From Agaribacterium sp. ZY112 (GTDB taxonomy: Bacteria; Pseudomonadota; Gammaproteobacteria; Pseudomonadales; Cellvibrionaceae): DNA of 64,000 nt. A program made the translations under genes and the position numbers. Below are positions 1-11,027 of the stretch, piece after piece (the stretch's first letter is position 1; every line of letters begins with the position of its first letter). The stretch is from NCBI RefSeq assembly GCF_041346925.1, contig NZ_CP166840.1, positions 3,905,001 through 3,969,000 of the forward strand, given 5' to 3'. The notes under the pieces are model-generated. The model ran no database searches. It was not told the origin of the DNA and saw nothing but the letters and a program-made list of their open reading frames with translations.

Positions 1-1875
<1,875 letters not shown>

Positions 1876-2173
1876 TTAAGCCTCCAAGCTTGATCCCTAA
1901 GCATTGATCTGCCAACAGCAAAGCAGAACCACAAATAAATCTGGGCTAGCCTAGCCTTAAAGTACAAGAGGGGCAATGTAATAAGCGATCAGTACACCTA
2001 AGCGTGCGACAACGGGTGCGAGATTGCTAAGAAAGCGAGCAAAATGGATACGCCGATGTACATCAACAAATGCACATAAACAAAAGCACAGCGTTAGAAG
2101 AGAAGCCTAAAGCTTGGTATAAGGAATGCGGGGAAAACTTAGGAGCAAAGCCAATTGCCCCCAAGCAATTGGG

Positions 2174-2719
2174 CTAAAGCCCGTTAGCCATCACCGCTTC
2201 GCCAAAGGCGATGCACTGTACTTTAGGTTCACCCTTGTGGCTAAGTTCTTTGAATTTAACTTCGGTCTTAATCACAGCATTGGCTCCCAGTTTATGGGCC
2301 TCTTTACGAAGAGAAAGTAAAACGCTCTTCTGTGCCGATTTAAGTACAGTCTGGCGGGTATTCTGAGGGGATTTGGCCATTAACTTTTCTAGGGAAAACA
2401 AACAGTTAGCCTTAACACTACCTAACTGACTCGCCACTTCAAAATCACTCGACTCACCCTTTGATAACTTGATCTTTTTGTATTGATCCGCCGGGGCAAG
2501 CTTGGCTGCAGGCTTAGCGTTCTGCTTAGCCGGTTCTTGAACCGAAGCCATGATAGGCTGATCAGCAACGATTTTAGACCTTGTAACAGAATTAGACTTG
2601 CGCTGCGCAGCACTTTGGCTTCCATCCTGTAACTCGCCACACCAAGGGCACATATTGGGTTTACGATACACACCCCCGTTAAGAGGTTTTTGACAGCTAA
2701 GGCAGGGCTTATTCAGCAT
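2174..2719 (-). CDS. Zinc-ribbon protein with YbjQ-like C-terminal domain (unknown function)
   Basis: The 181-residue product starts with two CxxC pairs (CLSCQKPL and CPWCGEL), which looks like a small zinc ribbon. A Lys/Ala/Gln-rich linker follows. The C-terminal ~75 residues contain LRKEAHKLGANAVIKTEVKF, which resembles the conserved segment of YbjQ/UPF0145 heavy-metal-binding-type domains. No signal peptide or membrane segment is visible. The next upstream gene on the same strand (3164-3661) carries a similar KGANTVLIGE segment, but the two are 444 bp apart, so co-transcription is uncertain. Function is unknown; the domain call is by motif only. Confidence 0.7.
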   Translation of the reverse strand: MLNKPCLSCQKPLNGGVYRKPNMCPWCGELQDGSQSAAQRKSNSVTRSKIVADQPIMASVQEPAKQNAKPAAKLAPADQYKKIKLSKGESSDFEVASQLGSVKANCLFSLEKLMAKSPQNTRQTVLKSAQKSVLLSLRKEAHKLGANAVIKTEVKFKELSHKGEPKVQCIAFGEAVMANGL

Positions 2720-3163
2720 TGAATGTCCTTCGGAAACAACGATAAGTAGAGAAAGGTAACATTATATTACGAATGACGCGTAAATACACATAATGAATAC
2801 ACAATGTACAGCCAGCTCAACAAAAAACAGCACCATTAACGGGCATGTTAACACTGCAACAAGCAGCATATACAAGCCTATAATGGTGCCCTCACACTGA
2901 AAAACACAGAATCAGCGCTTGATCACGGCTATAACAACGATAAGCGGAGCACTCTAGCTCTTAGTAGGTTTTAGCTAGAGCCTACTTTTAGATATAGCAA
3001 TAAATACTATAGACAAGGTTCAACAAGAGAGTCAGCCTCAATAAGCGCGACGCTAATAAACACCGGCTTAAAACTCACTATATAAGCCAATCAAAACCTA
3101 GCTTTCACTTAATCACTATGGCCTGAAAGGCCCCTAGCAGCGCCGCTTATCGCATAGCTGAGC
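2720..3163. other. Intergenic region with overlapping inverted repeats
   Basis: No convincing gene is visible. Between 2952 and 2986 two inverted repeats interlock. CTCTAGCT (2952-2959) pairs with AGCTAGAG (2973-2980). AGTAGG (2963-2968), inside the first loop, pairs with CCTACT (2981-2986). The two stems cannot easily form together. Neither is followed by a strong T-run on the minus strand, so a terminator for the upstream minus-strand gene is possible but not shown. Confidence 0.4.
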
Positions 3164-3661
3164 TTATAGCTCATTCAAAATCGAGGCTCGCTTATCTTTA
3201 TATTCGCTATCGCTGATTAAGCCTTTTTCGTGTAGCTCGTTTAATTGAGTTAAACGCTGTTCAATAGAAAGGTCTTGAGCAGGCTTAACTTGTTGATTCA
3301 CACTCTGGCTCGAATCAACACTAGCCGCCTCTACGGGACAGAGATAATAAGAAGCGCTTATAGTTGTCTCTTTCACTTTTTTTGACGTTCCGTCATACAT
3401 TGGGCGACGGTGCGTTGTCACTGTCGTTTCACCAATCAACACCGTATTGGCTCCCTTAGATGAAGCTTCTTTTTTATGCCAAGGCAAACATTTCTTTTCA
3501 GCATCATGCTTTTTGGTAATACACGCTTGCTCAAGGACTAAGCTACACGCCTTTTTATCAACACTTTCCACAATAAGCGCTGAATCATCTGCCAGCACCC
3601 AAACACTGGCAGAAAAACCAAACAGAACCAATATAGACTTCAAAGAAATCGAACTTTTCAC
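3164..3661 (-). CDS. Exported small protein with C-terminal SHOCT domain
   Basis: The 165-residue product begins with a hydrophobic leader (SILVLFGFSASVWVLA, then DD) that looks like a cleavable signal peptide, so it is probably periplasmic. The middle holds the segment SSKGANTVLIGETT, similar in pattern to YbjQ/DUF4156-type proteins, and several cysteines (CSLVLEQAC, KKCLPW, YLCPVE). The last ~33 residues (IEQRLTQLNELHEKGLISDSEYKDKR and onward) match the short C-terminal SHOCT helix-pair motif, usually found at the ends of bacterial proteins and thought to mediate oligomerisation. The biological role is unknown. Confidence 0.7.
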   Translation of the reverse strand: MKSSISLKSILVLFGFSASVWVLADDSALIVESVDKKACSLVLEQACITKKHDAEKKCLPWHKKEASSKGANTVLIGETTVTTHRRPMYDGTSKKVKETTISASYYLCPVEAASVDSSQSVNQQVKPAQDLSIEQRLTQLNELHEKGLISDSEYKDKRASILNEL

Positions 3662-3800
3662 TTAGTCACCCACAAAATAAATCACATTAGATTTAAAATT
3701 TTAAGCTAAATAACTCCACCGACATAGCACTATTAAGAGCACTAACACTCTTGATTACAGCGAATACAATAATGACGTGCTCTATCTACAACAACTCAAG

Positions 3801-5060
3801 CTAGTCTAGGCCCAACGGACTTCCCCCAAAAACCGGTAATTTCTGTAAGCTGTTTTTATCAAAAGTCTCGTGAAAGAAAAACTTGGGGTAATAGAAGGCG
3901 CGAAGCTGAGCATGGTAATCGCGAACCTGCTGTTCATAAGTATTGCTTGCCTTCATATCTGTCCCAGCTAAAGACTGAAGTGTACGCTCAAGTAACGACG
4001 GCGGCGCAAGTAAGGAAAGCCATGCTGCTATGTTGTCACGCTGCACTCTACCCTGCCGATACGCTTTACTAAGCGACTCTGCTTCTTGATCACCAACCTG
4101 CTGAAACGCGTAATACCACTGCCACTCAAACGAGCTGCTTACCGGCTCATAACTTACGTATTCAGGATAGCGTTGAAAAAATTTATCCATCGTCGCTTCT
4201 CGGGGTAAATCCCAAGCATCGTTAACAGACTCTCTTTGCAGCATCAGAATGTCAGCTCCATCTGGAATAGGCACCAATCGGTCTACAGCAAGACGTGCTG
4301 CTGCGGGGATCGCAACGGCCGTAAGCAACCAAATTGCAGTAAGCGCCATTAAAATAATGGGAGCCGATTGCCGCCAAGCCGACAATTTAAAGCACAAGAA
4401 ACTCCAGAATGCACTATAGAGAAATACAACCGCAGCCACTGTAAGCAAAGACGTCAAACTGGCGCCGGCCACTAAACCGCCAACAAACAAAGGAATGATC
4501 AGACATAAAAAAACCGCCGTTGCACGCACCCATACACGCAAGCCCCATAAGACTACCGGCCGTATTGCGGTAGCTTCTAATAAATTAAAACGCCCGGCCC
4601 TTTGTTCGCCAGCCCTTAAGTCATAGAGCACAATGATTAATACGAGGGGTAAAACAAATGATGCTAGAAAAGAAAAATCAAAGCGACCAATTAAGGCTAC
4701 GCTCGGATTACCAACGTCTCGCTCATAAATTTGCCCCTCTAGAGCAAGCATCCTAATACGGTGCTTCCAGGGATGTATATCACGCCCGCCCAAGGCCATA
4801 AAAGCAAGCGTTGAAGGCTCATCATACGTTAAATGAAAGTTATAATAGGCTGCGCTGCCCCAGTCCTTCAGCTTTGCTGATTCTGCTAAGCGGTCTTCCC
4901 TATCCGACTCAATTAAGGCTGCAATCGTCGCATTCTGGCTCTGCACTTCTGCCAGTCCAAAGCCAAGGGCCACAGTAGATAGGCTGATAACAATAACCAT
5001 CCACAAGCAAAGCGTTCTGTCCTTTGCTGCGAAGCGTATTTCATTAAACAAGGATGTCAT
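3801..5060 (-). CDS. ABC-2 type transporter permease, DUF3526 family (second permease)
   Basis: An integral inner-membrane protein with hydrophobic segments near the N-terminus (LWMVIVISLSTVALGFGL), in the middle (FLASFVLPLVLIIVLYDL and several more) and long periplasmic-type loops. It is the last gene of a four-gene operon after a TonB-dependent receptor, an ATPase and a sister permease. The start chosen is the ATG at 5060 (MTSLFNEIRFAAKDR). It overlaps the upstream permease stop as ATGA, the usual sign of translational coupling. A longer reading from 5114 lies wholly inside the neighbour. Substrate is unknown; the likely role is the membrane half of an exporter or lipoprotein/peptide mover related to NosFY systems. 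Confidence 0.85.
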   Translation of the reverse strand: MTSLFNEIRFAAKDRTLCLWMVIVISLSTVALGFGLAEVQSQNATIAALIESDREDRLAESAKLKDWGSAAYYNFHLTYDEPSTLAFMALGGRDIHPWKHRIRMLALEGQIYERDVGNPSVALIGRFDFSFLASFVLPLVLIIVLYDLRAGEQRAGRFNLLEATAIRPVVLWGLRVWVRATAVFLCLIIPLFVGGLVAGASLTSLLTVAAVVFLYSAFWSFLCFKLSAWRQSAPIILMALTAIWLLTAVAIPAAARLAVDRLVPIPDGADILMLQRESVNDAWDLPREATMDKFFQRYPEYVSYEPVSSSFEWQWYYAFQQVGDQEAESLSKAYRQGRVQRDNIAAWLSLLAPPSLLERTLQSLAGTDMKASNTYEQQVRDYHAQLRAFYYPKFFFHETFDKNSLQKLPVFGGSPLGLD

Positions 5061-6493
5061 GGTTTCAAACTCCTCGCACTGTAAAGCAGAACCATTAGCA
5101 TCAGAAATAACCAAATTAATAAAACCTGCATAGGCGCCTTAATATGACTAAAGCGCTCAGTAAAAACCGCCGTTTTAAACTGGTAACGATCCAACACCTG
5201 CCAACTAGAAGCATCGACCCGAGCGCGCAACCAAGAAGCCTGATCTTTATTACGGTTGATATCATCTTGATACGACAGCTCTTGCATATGCGCCTGATTG
5301 AGCCCTTGAACAAAAGAAAAACGAAGTGCTTCTGCTTCCTTTTGAAAGCGATGGTAATGCTCGAGATCTGTGCCAGCAATTGCACGAGAAACAAAGGAGA
5401 TAGCTAGCATTGGTGTTAACCAAGCGTAATTTCCGATTAATTTTTCCTGCTCACTTTCTCGCTCCATGCGCGCTTGAGCATATTCATTAAGCATATTCGT
5501 AAGCTTCTGTTCCGCCTCCATCGCCACAAGCCCCCTAAAATTAATAGGTAATTTTTCAACCTGCTGCACACCATATTTTTCTAATAGATCAGCACGGAGC
5601 TGTTTAAATGCTGGGTCATTTGCATTGTGACCATCACCGAGCTTTCTCTTCTCATTTAGCATTGCTAAATCTGTTTCAATCTTGCCGGCAAGAGGTAGCG
5701 TGCTTGAAGCAATATTGACGGCAATGGAAGGCAAAACCAAGGACCACATAAACCAAAGCCCAGCCAATACAGCCAATGCTGTCGAACGCTTAGCTGAAAT
5801 TGTAGAGAGCCAAAGCGTCATAAGTCCCCACAACAACAGATACACTAAATAAACAGTGAACAATAACAATACAGATCTAGGATCTTCACCACGCACCAAG
5901 GTCAACGCGCCGCTTACAAGCAGCGGTAGCAGTAGAATTAAAATAAAACTAAAAAGCGCTAACACCTTACCTAGTATCAACCTTGGGCCACTTACACCAA
6001 GCGATAATAATGGGCTAAGCGCCGCAGATTCTCGCTCACGAACAAGTGCGGCATGGCCTAACAAGATAATAATGAGTGGCGCAAAGAGTTGATAAATTAA
6101 TGCAGGACTCACTGCAGATAACCCACCAAAATCAGCACTAACTGATGACTCAGCAAACATGGTGGTATTTTGCCTATGACCTTCAAGAAAGATAGATTGC
6201 CCAGTGACAGAGTCGAGCCCAGGATCAAATATGGCTAGCGGCGCCGGTGCTCTAAAAATATAGTGTCCATAATGCACCATACGGTGAGGATGGCGATCGG
6301 GCTGCTCTAAAAAGGTCTGCTCGGACTCCTGCTGCTGTTCCACTCTGGTATGCGTTTCAGCATCTATACGAAAGGCCGTTAAAATACTACTCGTAACAAT
6401 AAGCAGTAAAAAAACCAAAACACCAGCCAATGCAAAATAGGAGCGAAGCCAATATCGCCACTCTCCTGCTGCAATAAGTAATATCTGCCTCAT
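5057..6493 (-). CDS. ABC-2 type transporter permease, DUF3526 family (first permease)
   Basis: The 478-residue inner-membrane protein has an N-terminal membrane segment (FALAGVLVFLLLIVTSSIL). A periplasmic region contains APAPLAIFDPGLDSVTGQS, which is typical of DUF3526 permeases. A cluster of helices (LFAPLIIILLGHAALV; LALFSFILILLLPLLVSGAL) and a final C-terminal helix follow. RERESAALSPLLSLGVSG, after the second helix, is the usual cytoplasmic coupling-type segment of ABC-2 permeases. The gene starts 5 bp after the ATPase stop and overlaps the second permease by 4 bp. The two permeases presumably form a heterodimer driven by the ATPase. Confidence 0.85.
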   Translation of the reverse strand: MRQILLIAAGEWRYWLRSYFALAGVLVFLLLIVTSSILTAFRIDAETHTRVEQQQESEQTFLEQPDRHPHRMVHYGHYIFRAPAPLAIFDPGLDSVTGQSIFLEGHRQNTTMFAESSVSADFGGLSAVSPALIYQLFAPLIIILLGHAALVRERESAALSPLLSLGVSGPRLILGKVLALFSFILILLLPLLVSGALTLVRGEDPRSVLLLFTVYLVYLLLWGLMTLWLSTISAKRSTALAVLAGLWFMWSLVLPSIAVNIASSTLPLAGKIETDLAMLNEKRKLGDGHNANDPAFKQLRADLLEKYGVQQVEKLPINFRGLVAMEAEQKLTNMLNEYAQARMERESEQEKLIGNYAWLTPMLAISFVSRAIAGTDLEHYHRFQKEAEALRFSFVQGLNQAHMQELSYQDDINRNKDQASWLRARVDASSWQVLDRYQFKTAVFTERFSHIKAPMQVLLIWLFLMLMVLLYSARSLKP

Positions 6494-6498
6494 AGTAA

Positions 6499-7236
6499 CT
6501 ACAGCACCTCCGAGTTGGAAAGGAGCTGAGCGCTAGCTGAAAAAGCACTGTGTACTGTTTCAGTATCAATACGTTTATTGTCATCAGCACTAAACTCAGC
6601 TACCAAGCTTCCATCCCTAAGTAAGCCGATCCTGTCCGCTACCTGACATGCGCCATAGACATCATGAGTCACCATAAGAACAGCCTTACCATTATTAGCA
6701 AGGCTGCGAACGATTCGATGAAACTCATCAATTGCGCTTGGGTCCAACCCCGAGGTTGGCTCATCCAATAACAAAATATCGGTATCGCGCAACATCGCCA
6801 AGGCGATGGCAACTTTCTGTCGCATGCCCTTAGAATAATCTCGTAAGAGATTCGATCGAGCCTCACGCTTTAGTGACACCCTTTCCAGAGTTTCTTCAAT
6901 TAACGCTTGCTTCGGCTCAATACCAGCCAACTTTAAAAAGTAACGTAGATTTTCATACGCGCTTAAATGCTCATACAGTGTTGCCGACTCAGGCAAGTAA
7001 GCTATGGCCTTACGCGCTGCTGAAATATCAGCAGCAACGTCCTTTCCCTTCACCAGAACACGGCCTTGAGCGGGTTTAAGAAAACCCAAAAAGCTCAATA
7101 AGGTGCTTGATTTTCCCGCACCATTACCACCGAGCAAGGCGTAAACCTCACCATTATTGACACTAAAGCTAATGCCATTCAAAACGGGTTTGTTAGAACG
7201 AGAAAGAAAAATCGATTCCGCTTTTAACATTGTCAT
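6499..7236 (-). CDS. ABC transporter ATP-binding protein
   Basis: The 245-residue nucleotide-binding subunit has Walker A GGNGAGKSS (about residues 35-43), an ABC signature-type segment YSKGMRQK, and Walker B plus D-loop ILLLDEPTSGLDP. The switch histidine is in VLMVTHD. It energises the two downstream DUF3526 permeases. The ATG at 7236 directly follows the receptor stop codon; a second ATG two codons later (7230) is an equally possible start. The organisation resembles NosF-type ATPases of NosFY-like exporters rather than siderophore importers, which would carry a periplasmic binding protein and FecCD permeases. No such genes are nearby. Confidence 0.92.
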   Translation of the reverse strand: MTMLKAESIFLSRSNKPVLNGISFSVNNGEVYALLGGNGAGKSSTLLSFLGFLKPAQGRVLVKGKDVAADISAARKAIAYLPESATLYEHLSAYENLRYFLKLAGIEPKQALIEETLERVSLKREARSNLLRDYSKGMRQKVAIALAMLRDTDILLLDEPTSGLDPSAIDEFHRIVRSLANNGKAVLMVTHDVYGACQVADRIGLLRDGSLVAEFSADDNKRIDTETVHSAFSASAQLLSNSEVL

Positions 7237-9414
7237 TTAAAAACTAAACCTCGCTGAGAGCAGTACATTACGAGGCGCACCAGGCTGCACCCAGACATCA
7301 GCAAACGAGTTGGTGTAATAGGTTTCATCAAATACGTTATTCACTTCAGCGCTCAATTCTAAGAGCTCAGATAGTCTGTAGTTTGCTGCTATTCGAGTGG
7401 TGGTATAACTTGGCAATCTAAAATCTTGATCACTAAAGAAACCGTTCCTATCATCAACATAAATAACCCCTGCAATAAGATCTAAATCTTTACCTATAAG
7501 CTGGGTTTGCTTAACAAGCTGAAGGCTCAATTGATTTTCAGGAATATTTAATAGCTCGGCTCCAGCGGGAACCTCAACACCAAAGTTTGCATCGTAAAAA
7601 GCATTTTTTGTTTTAGCATCGGTATAGGCATAAGAGAGCCAAAGATTAAGCGTATTTGTTAACTGGCCATTAATATCAACTTCTAAGCCCTGACTCTCGG
7701 CTTCGCCTATTGCAGTTGCATTAAAATCAGCATCTACGGTTGATATATTCGACTGCTGAACATCAAACACCGCAACCGTGCCCTGAAGAGCCCCATCATT
7801 TAACGCAAACTTAATACCGATTTCTGTAGACGTAGACTGGTTAGGCTCTAAATTATTAGAGCTTGTTGCCCCAGATAAAGGGCGAAAATTTTCACCGTAG
7901 GCTGAATAGACAGAGATCGCATCTGTTGCTTTATAAACCACACCAAACTGAGGGCTAACACGTGTCTCAGAGTATTGATCGACTTCACCAGAGCGTCGAT
8001 TGTCGAGCTCTTGCTGATAATCATCAAAACGAGCACCTATTCGTACATCTAATTTATTGGTCAAACTCATTTGATCTTGAATATAAAAACCAAGAGACTC
8101 CTGAGTTTCTAAACGATCCGTATTAGGCTGAGGCACAGGTAAAGGATAAGCGCCGTATACAGGGTCAAAAATATTAATAACCTGATTTGTTTCAGCTAAG
8201 CGATCGAGCTCGTCCTCAACGGGCTTACTGTCATCAATCTTCTCTCCACGTGCACGTAAAAACACTTGGTCGTTTTCGAATTTATCGGCATCTACACCAA
8301 TGATAAGACGGTGCTGAATAGCGGCCGTTGAAAAAAGCCCACTTATTTCGGCTCTTAACACCTGATACCTAGCATCGTAATCTCGGTATCGGCGAAAGCG
8401 TGTAAGATGCTCACCGTCTAACTGAAGAAACTGTCGACTGCCATAAAAACCATTTTCGGTTGCATTCCCCTCTAAAGAAGTATCACGGGAATTAAAACCA
8501 AGTAAGGCACTCCAGTTGTCATTAAAGTCATGCTGAAACTCTAACTGATGACCAAGCACATCTGCCTTCATTGGCCCATCATCAGGTTCGCCAAGAAAAC
8601 GGCTTTGAGGAATGACACCGAGTTTCTTTTCTTCGCCCTCGAGACCCACGGCGACCACACCACGATCAAAGGGGGTTTCTTGGTGACTGTATTCCAACTC
8701 ATAAGTCAGCTGGCTTTGCTGATTCACTCGCCAAGTCAAGGAAGGGCTCAAGCCCTGCTTGGTGGACTCGATGGTATCGCGAAAACTACCTGCATCTTCA
8801 TAAAAACCAACAATTCGTACAGCCACATCATCCGTCAGTGGTGAAGTCCAATCCAGATCGGTGCGGTAAGTATCAAAGCTACCCGCCGAAAGACGAATTT
8901 CCCCTTCGCGCTCAAAGGTCGGGCGCTTAGTTACAAGATTGATCGTACCACCAGGCTCTCCTCGTCCAAAAAGTGCTGCTCGAGGGCCTTTTAATACCTC
9001 AACAGACTCAATACCAGAAAGGTCACGCGCTCCACCAAAACCACGCCCGGCATTAAAACCATTAACAAGATAATTACTTGGTAAATTTTCATCACCAACA
9101 AACCCACGAATGGCAAAGCTATTCCATAAACCACCAAAGTTATTCTGCCGAGCAACGGATGCAGAAAGGTCTAGCGCTTGAACCAGATCAAGGGCGCCTG
9201 CGTCTTGCAATACTTGAGAATCAATTTTCAATTCAGCCTGAGGAATCTCCAGCTCCGCAAAATCACCTTGATATGCTTGGCGCATGCCAATAACGGTAAC
9301 CGTCTCAATGCCCTGCTCTGTTTTATCGTTTGATTGAGCATTAACAAAGCCACAATTGAAAAAAGAAATGGCCACACTGCCAAGCATAAGCGCTTGGGTA
9401 ACTTGCTTATTCAC
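7237..9414 (-). CDS. TonB-dependent siderophore-type outer-membrane receptor
   Basis: An outer-membrane beta-barrel receptor for TonB-powered uptake. I start it at the GTG at 9414 (MNKQVTQALMLGS). It has GGGAG five bases upstream and leaves a compact signal peptide ending GFVNAQ; a longer GTG start at 9459 has no ribosome site and abuts the palindrome. The TonB-box-like region is IETVTVIG. The plug follows, with FAIRGF, GIESVEVLKGPRAALFGRGE and PGGTINLVTKRP. The barrel contains repeated aromatic strands and ends NVLLSARFSF, with the terminal Phe typical of Omp85-assembled barrels. The FoxA/FhuE-type plug favours a ferric-siderophore ligand, but the substrate is inferred. Confidence 0.9.
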   Translation of the reverse strand: MNKQVTQALMLGSVAISFFNCGFVNAQSNDKTEQGIETVTVIGMRQAYQGDFAELEIPQAELKIDSQVLQDAGALDLVQALDLSASVARQNNFGGLWNSFAIRGFVGDENLPSNYLVNGFNAGRGFGGARDLSGIESVEVLKGPRAALFGRGEPGGTINLVTKRPTFEREGEIRLSAGSFDTYRTDLDWTSPLTDDVAVRIVGFYEDAGSFRDTIESTKQGLSPSLTWRVNQQSQLTYELEYSHQETPFDRGVVAVGLEGEEKKLGVIPQSRFLGEPDDGPMKADVLGHQLEFQHDFNDNWSALLGFNSRDTSLEGNATENGFYGSRQFLQLDGEHLTRFRRYRDYDARYQVLRAEISGLFSTAAIQHRLIIGVDADKFENDQVFLRARGEKIDDSKPVEDELDRLAETNQVINIFDPVYGAYPLPVPQPNTDRLETQESLGFYIQDQMSLTNKLDVRIGARFDDYQQELDNRRSGEVDQYSETRVSPQFGVVYKATDAISVYSAYGENFRPLSGATSSNNLEPNQSTSTEIGIKFALNDGALQGTVAVFDVQQSNISTVDADFNATAIGEAESQGLEVDINGQLTNTLNLWLSYAYTDAKTKNAFYDANFGVEVPAGAELLNIPENQLSLQLVKQTQLIGKDLDLIAGVIYVDDRNGFFSDQDFRLPSYTTTRIAANYRLSELLELSAEVNNVFDETYYTNSFADVWVQPGAPRNVLLSARFSF

Positions 9415-9462
9415 GTTTACTCCCAAATAAAATGATGCACCAACAGAAAGTGGCGACACGAA

Positions 9463-9486
9463 AATGATACGTTATAGCATATCATT
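9463..9486 (-). promoter_or_regulatory. Fur-box-like palindrome upstream of the receptor operon
   Basis: AATGATA (9463-9469) and TATCATT (9480-9486) form perfect inverted arms around a 10-bp spacer. Read on the minus strand, the right half extends to ATAATGATA, matching the Fur hexamer array (GATAAT)n. It lies about 50 bp upstream of the GTG start of the receptor. Iron-responsive Fur repression is the natural reading but is inference. Confidence 0.6.
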
Positions 9487-9614
9487 ATATTGTTAGTGTG
9501 CATTTATAGCTATCGCCTTTAATTGAAAAATGAAGCAGCTCTCACTTTTGGACAAAAGCGCCAAATGCTGACGGGCTTAAAAAAACTTGGGCCTATTTTC
9601 AATAAACCATAGGC

Positions 9615-9652
9615 ATAAAAAAAGCGCGTGGCTTTTAGCCTACGCGCTTTAA
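9615..9652 (-). terminator. Rho-independent terminator of fabV
   Basis: Read on the minus strand, AAAGCGCGT-A-GGC pairs with GCC-ACGCGCTTT across a TAAAA loop and is followed by a run of Ts. It lies about 20 bp beyond the fabV stop codon. The long GC-rich stem and T-tract make this a clear intrinsic terminator for fabV. Confidence 0.85.
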
Positions 9653-9672
9653 TACAGGCGGAGTTTCAAGCC

Positions 9673-10857
9673 TTAGAACTTAACATCAACCTGAGGGCTT
9701 AAGTCTGCCTCGTAGTCTACGCCATCAACACCAAAACCAAAGAGCTTCAAGAATTCACTGTTATAACCTTTGTAGTCTGTTGTGTCGTAGAGGTTCTCCT
9801 CTGTCACTGCAGGCCAAATCTCTTCAACTTTAGCTTGCACGTCCGCAGCTAACTCAAGGTTATCAACACGCATGCGATTAGCGTCATCTAAGCGCGGGCT
9901 GTCATTAAATAAGCATTCGGTATACAAGCGATAAAGCTGCTCGATACAACCTTCGTGAGTACCGTTCTCTTTCATCACTTTATACAAAGTAGAAATGTAC
10001 AAAGGCATAATGGGAATAGCCGAACTCGCTTGAGTCACTAGGGCTTTAAGCACACAGACGTTCGCCTGACCACCTAGGGCTGTTAAACTTTCAGTGATGG
10101 CAGCGGCGGCACGATCCAAATCTTCTTTTGCCTTACCAATGGTTGCATGACCGTAGATGGGCCAAGTCAGCTTTTCACCTAAGTAGGTGTAACTTACGGT
10201 TTTAGCACCTTCGGCAAGTACGTCAGCTTCTTTAAGCGCGTCTATCCACATCTCCCAATCTTCACCGCCCATAACCTTAACAGTGTTAGCGATTTCTTCA
10301 TCACTGGCAGGCTCTACTGTCATATCAGCGATTTTTAGGGTATCCGTATTTAGGTTTTTAGCCGTGTAGCTTTGGCCAATTGGCTTTAATACCGAGCTAT
10401 AAGTCTCGCCAGTATTAGGGTCTGTGCGACGAGGAGACGCCAAGCTGTAGATAACCAAATCTACTTTGCCTAAATCTTCTTTAATAATGTCGATGGTTTT
10501 TTGCTTAGCTTCGTTGCTAAACGCATCACCATTGATGCTTTTGGCATACAAACCAGCTTCAGCAGCTTTAGCTTCAAATGCTGCGCTGTTATAAAAACCA
10601 GCAGAACCCGTTTTGCGCTCAGTAGCAGGTTTTTCAAAGAACAAACCCAGTGTTTTGGCACCATAACCAAAGGCTGCGGTAATACGCGAGGCCAATCCGT
10701 AACCTGTAGATGCACCGATCACCAATACGTTTTTAGGGCCTTCACCTTCAATCCCTTGAGCCTTGATGTAGTCGATCTGCTCCTGCACGTTAGCGGCACA
10801 GCCCTCAGGGTGGGCGTTAGTGCAAATAAAACCGCGAACTTTAGGTTTGATGATCAT
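9673..10857 (-). CDS. fabV: Enoyl-[acyl-carrier-protein] reductase FabV
   Basis: Catalyses the NADH-dependent last step of the fatty-acid elongation cycle, reducing trans-2-enoyl-ACP. The 394-residue length and N-terminus [20 protein letters not shown] are characteristic of FabV. The Rossmann nucleotide motif is [15 protein letters not shown]. The catalytic Tyr-x8-Lys lies in [27 protein letters not shown] is another conserved FabV block. FabV enzymes are typically insensitive to triclosan. The gene stands alone, divergent from miaE and followed by a strong terminator. Assignment is very secure. Confidence 0.97.
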   Translation of the reverse strand: MIIKPKVRGFICTNAHPEGCAANVQEQIDYIKAQGIEGEGPKNVLVIGASTGYGLASRITAAFGYGAKTLGLFFEKPATERKTGSAGFYNSAAFEAKAAEAGLYAKSINGDAFSNEAKQKTIDIIKEDLGKVDLVIYSLASPRRTDPNTGETYSSVLKPIGQSYTAKNLNTDTLKIADMTVEPASDEEIANTVKVMGGEDWEMWIDALKEADVLAEGAKTVSYTYLGEKLTWPIYGHATIGKAKEDLDRAAAAITESLTALGGQANVCVLKALVTQASSAIPIMPLYISTLYKVMKENGTHEGCIEQLYRLYTECLFNDSPRLDDANRMRVDNLELAADVQAKVEEIWPAVTEENLYDTTDYKGYNSEFLKLFGFGVDGVDYEADLSPQVDVKF

Positions 10858-11027
10858 GCTGTTTTCCTGTTTATTTCCAGTGGCTGGTATAATCGCGGCG
10901 GATTATATATCAAGGTCGGCTGTGAACAAACGTGCATCGTACAGGCTTCATACAAATAGCCAAGCTCAGCGATGCCCCCCATAAGACACGCCAGCCCAAC
11001 AAGCACCTCAATCTAGCCAATAAAACT

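Noticed and set aside
2952..2986. H-type pseudoknot in the intergenic region
   Set aside because: The third loop would have length zero across an 8-bp stem, which is not sterically possible; kept only as alternative stems.
5060..5114. Longer start for the second permease gene
   Set aside because: The ATGA overlap at 5060-5057 gives a coupled start; the extra residues lie inside the first permease frame and are not membrane-protein-like.
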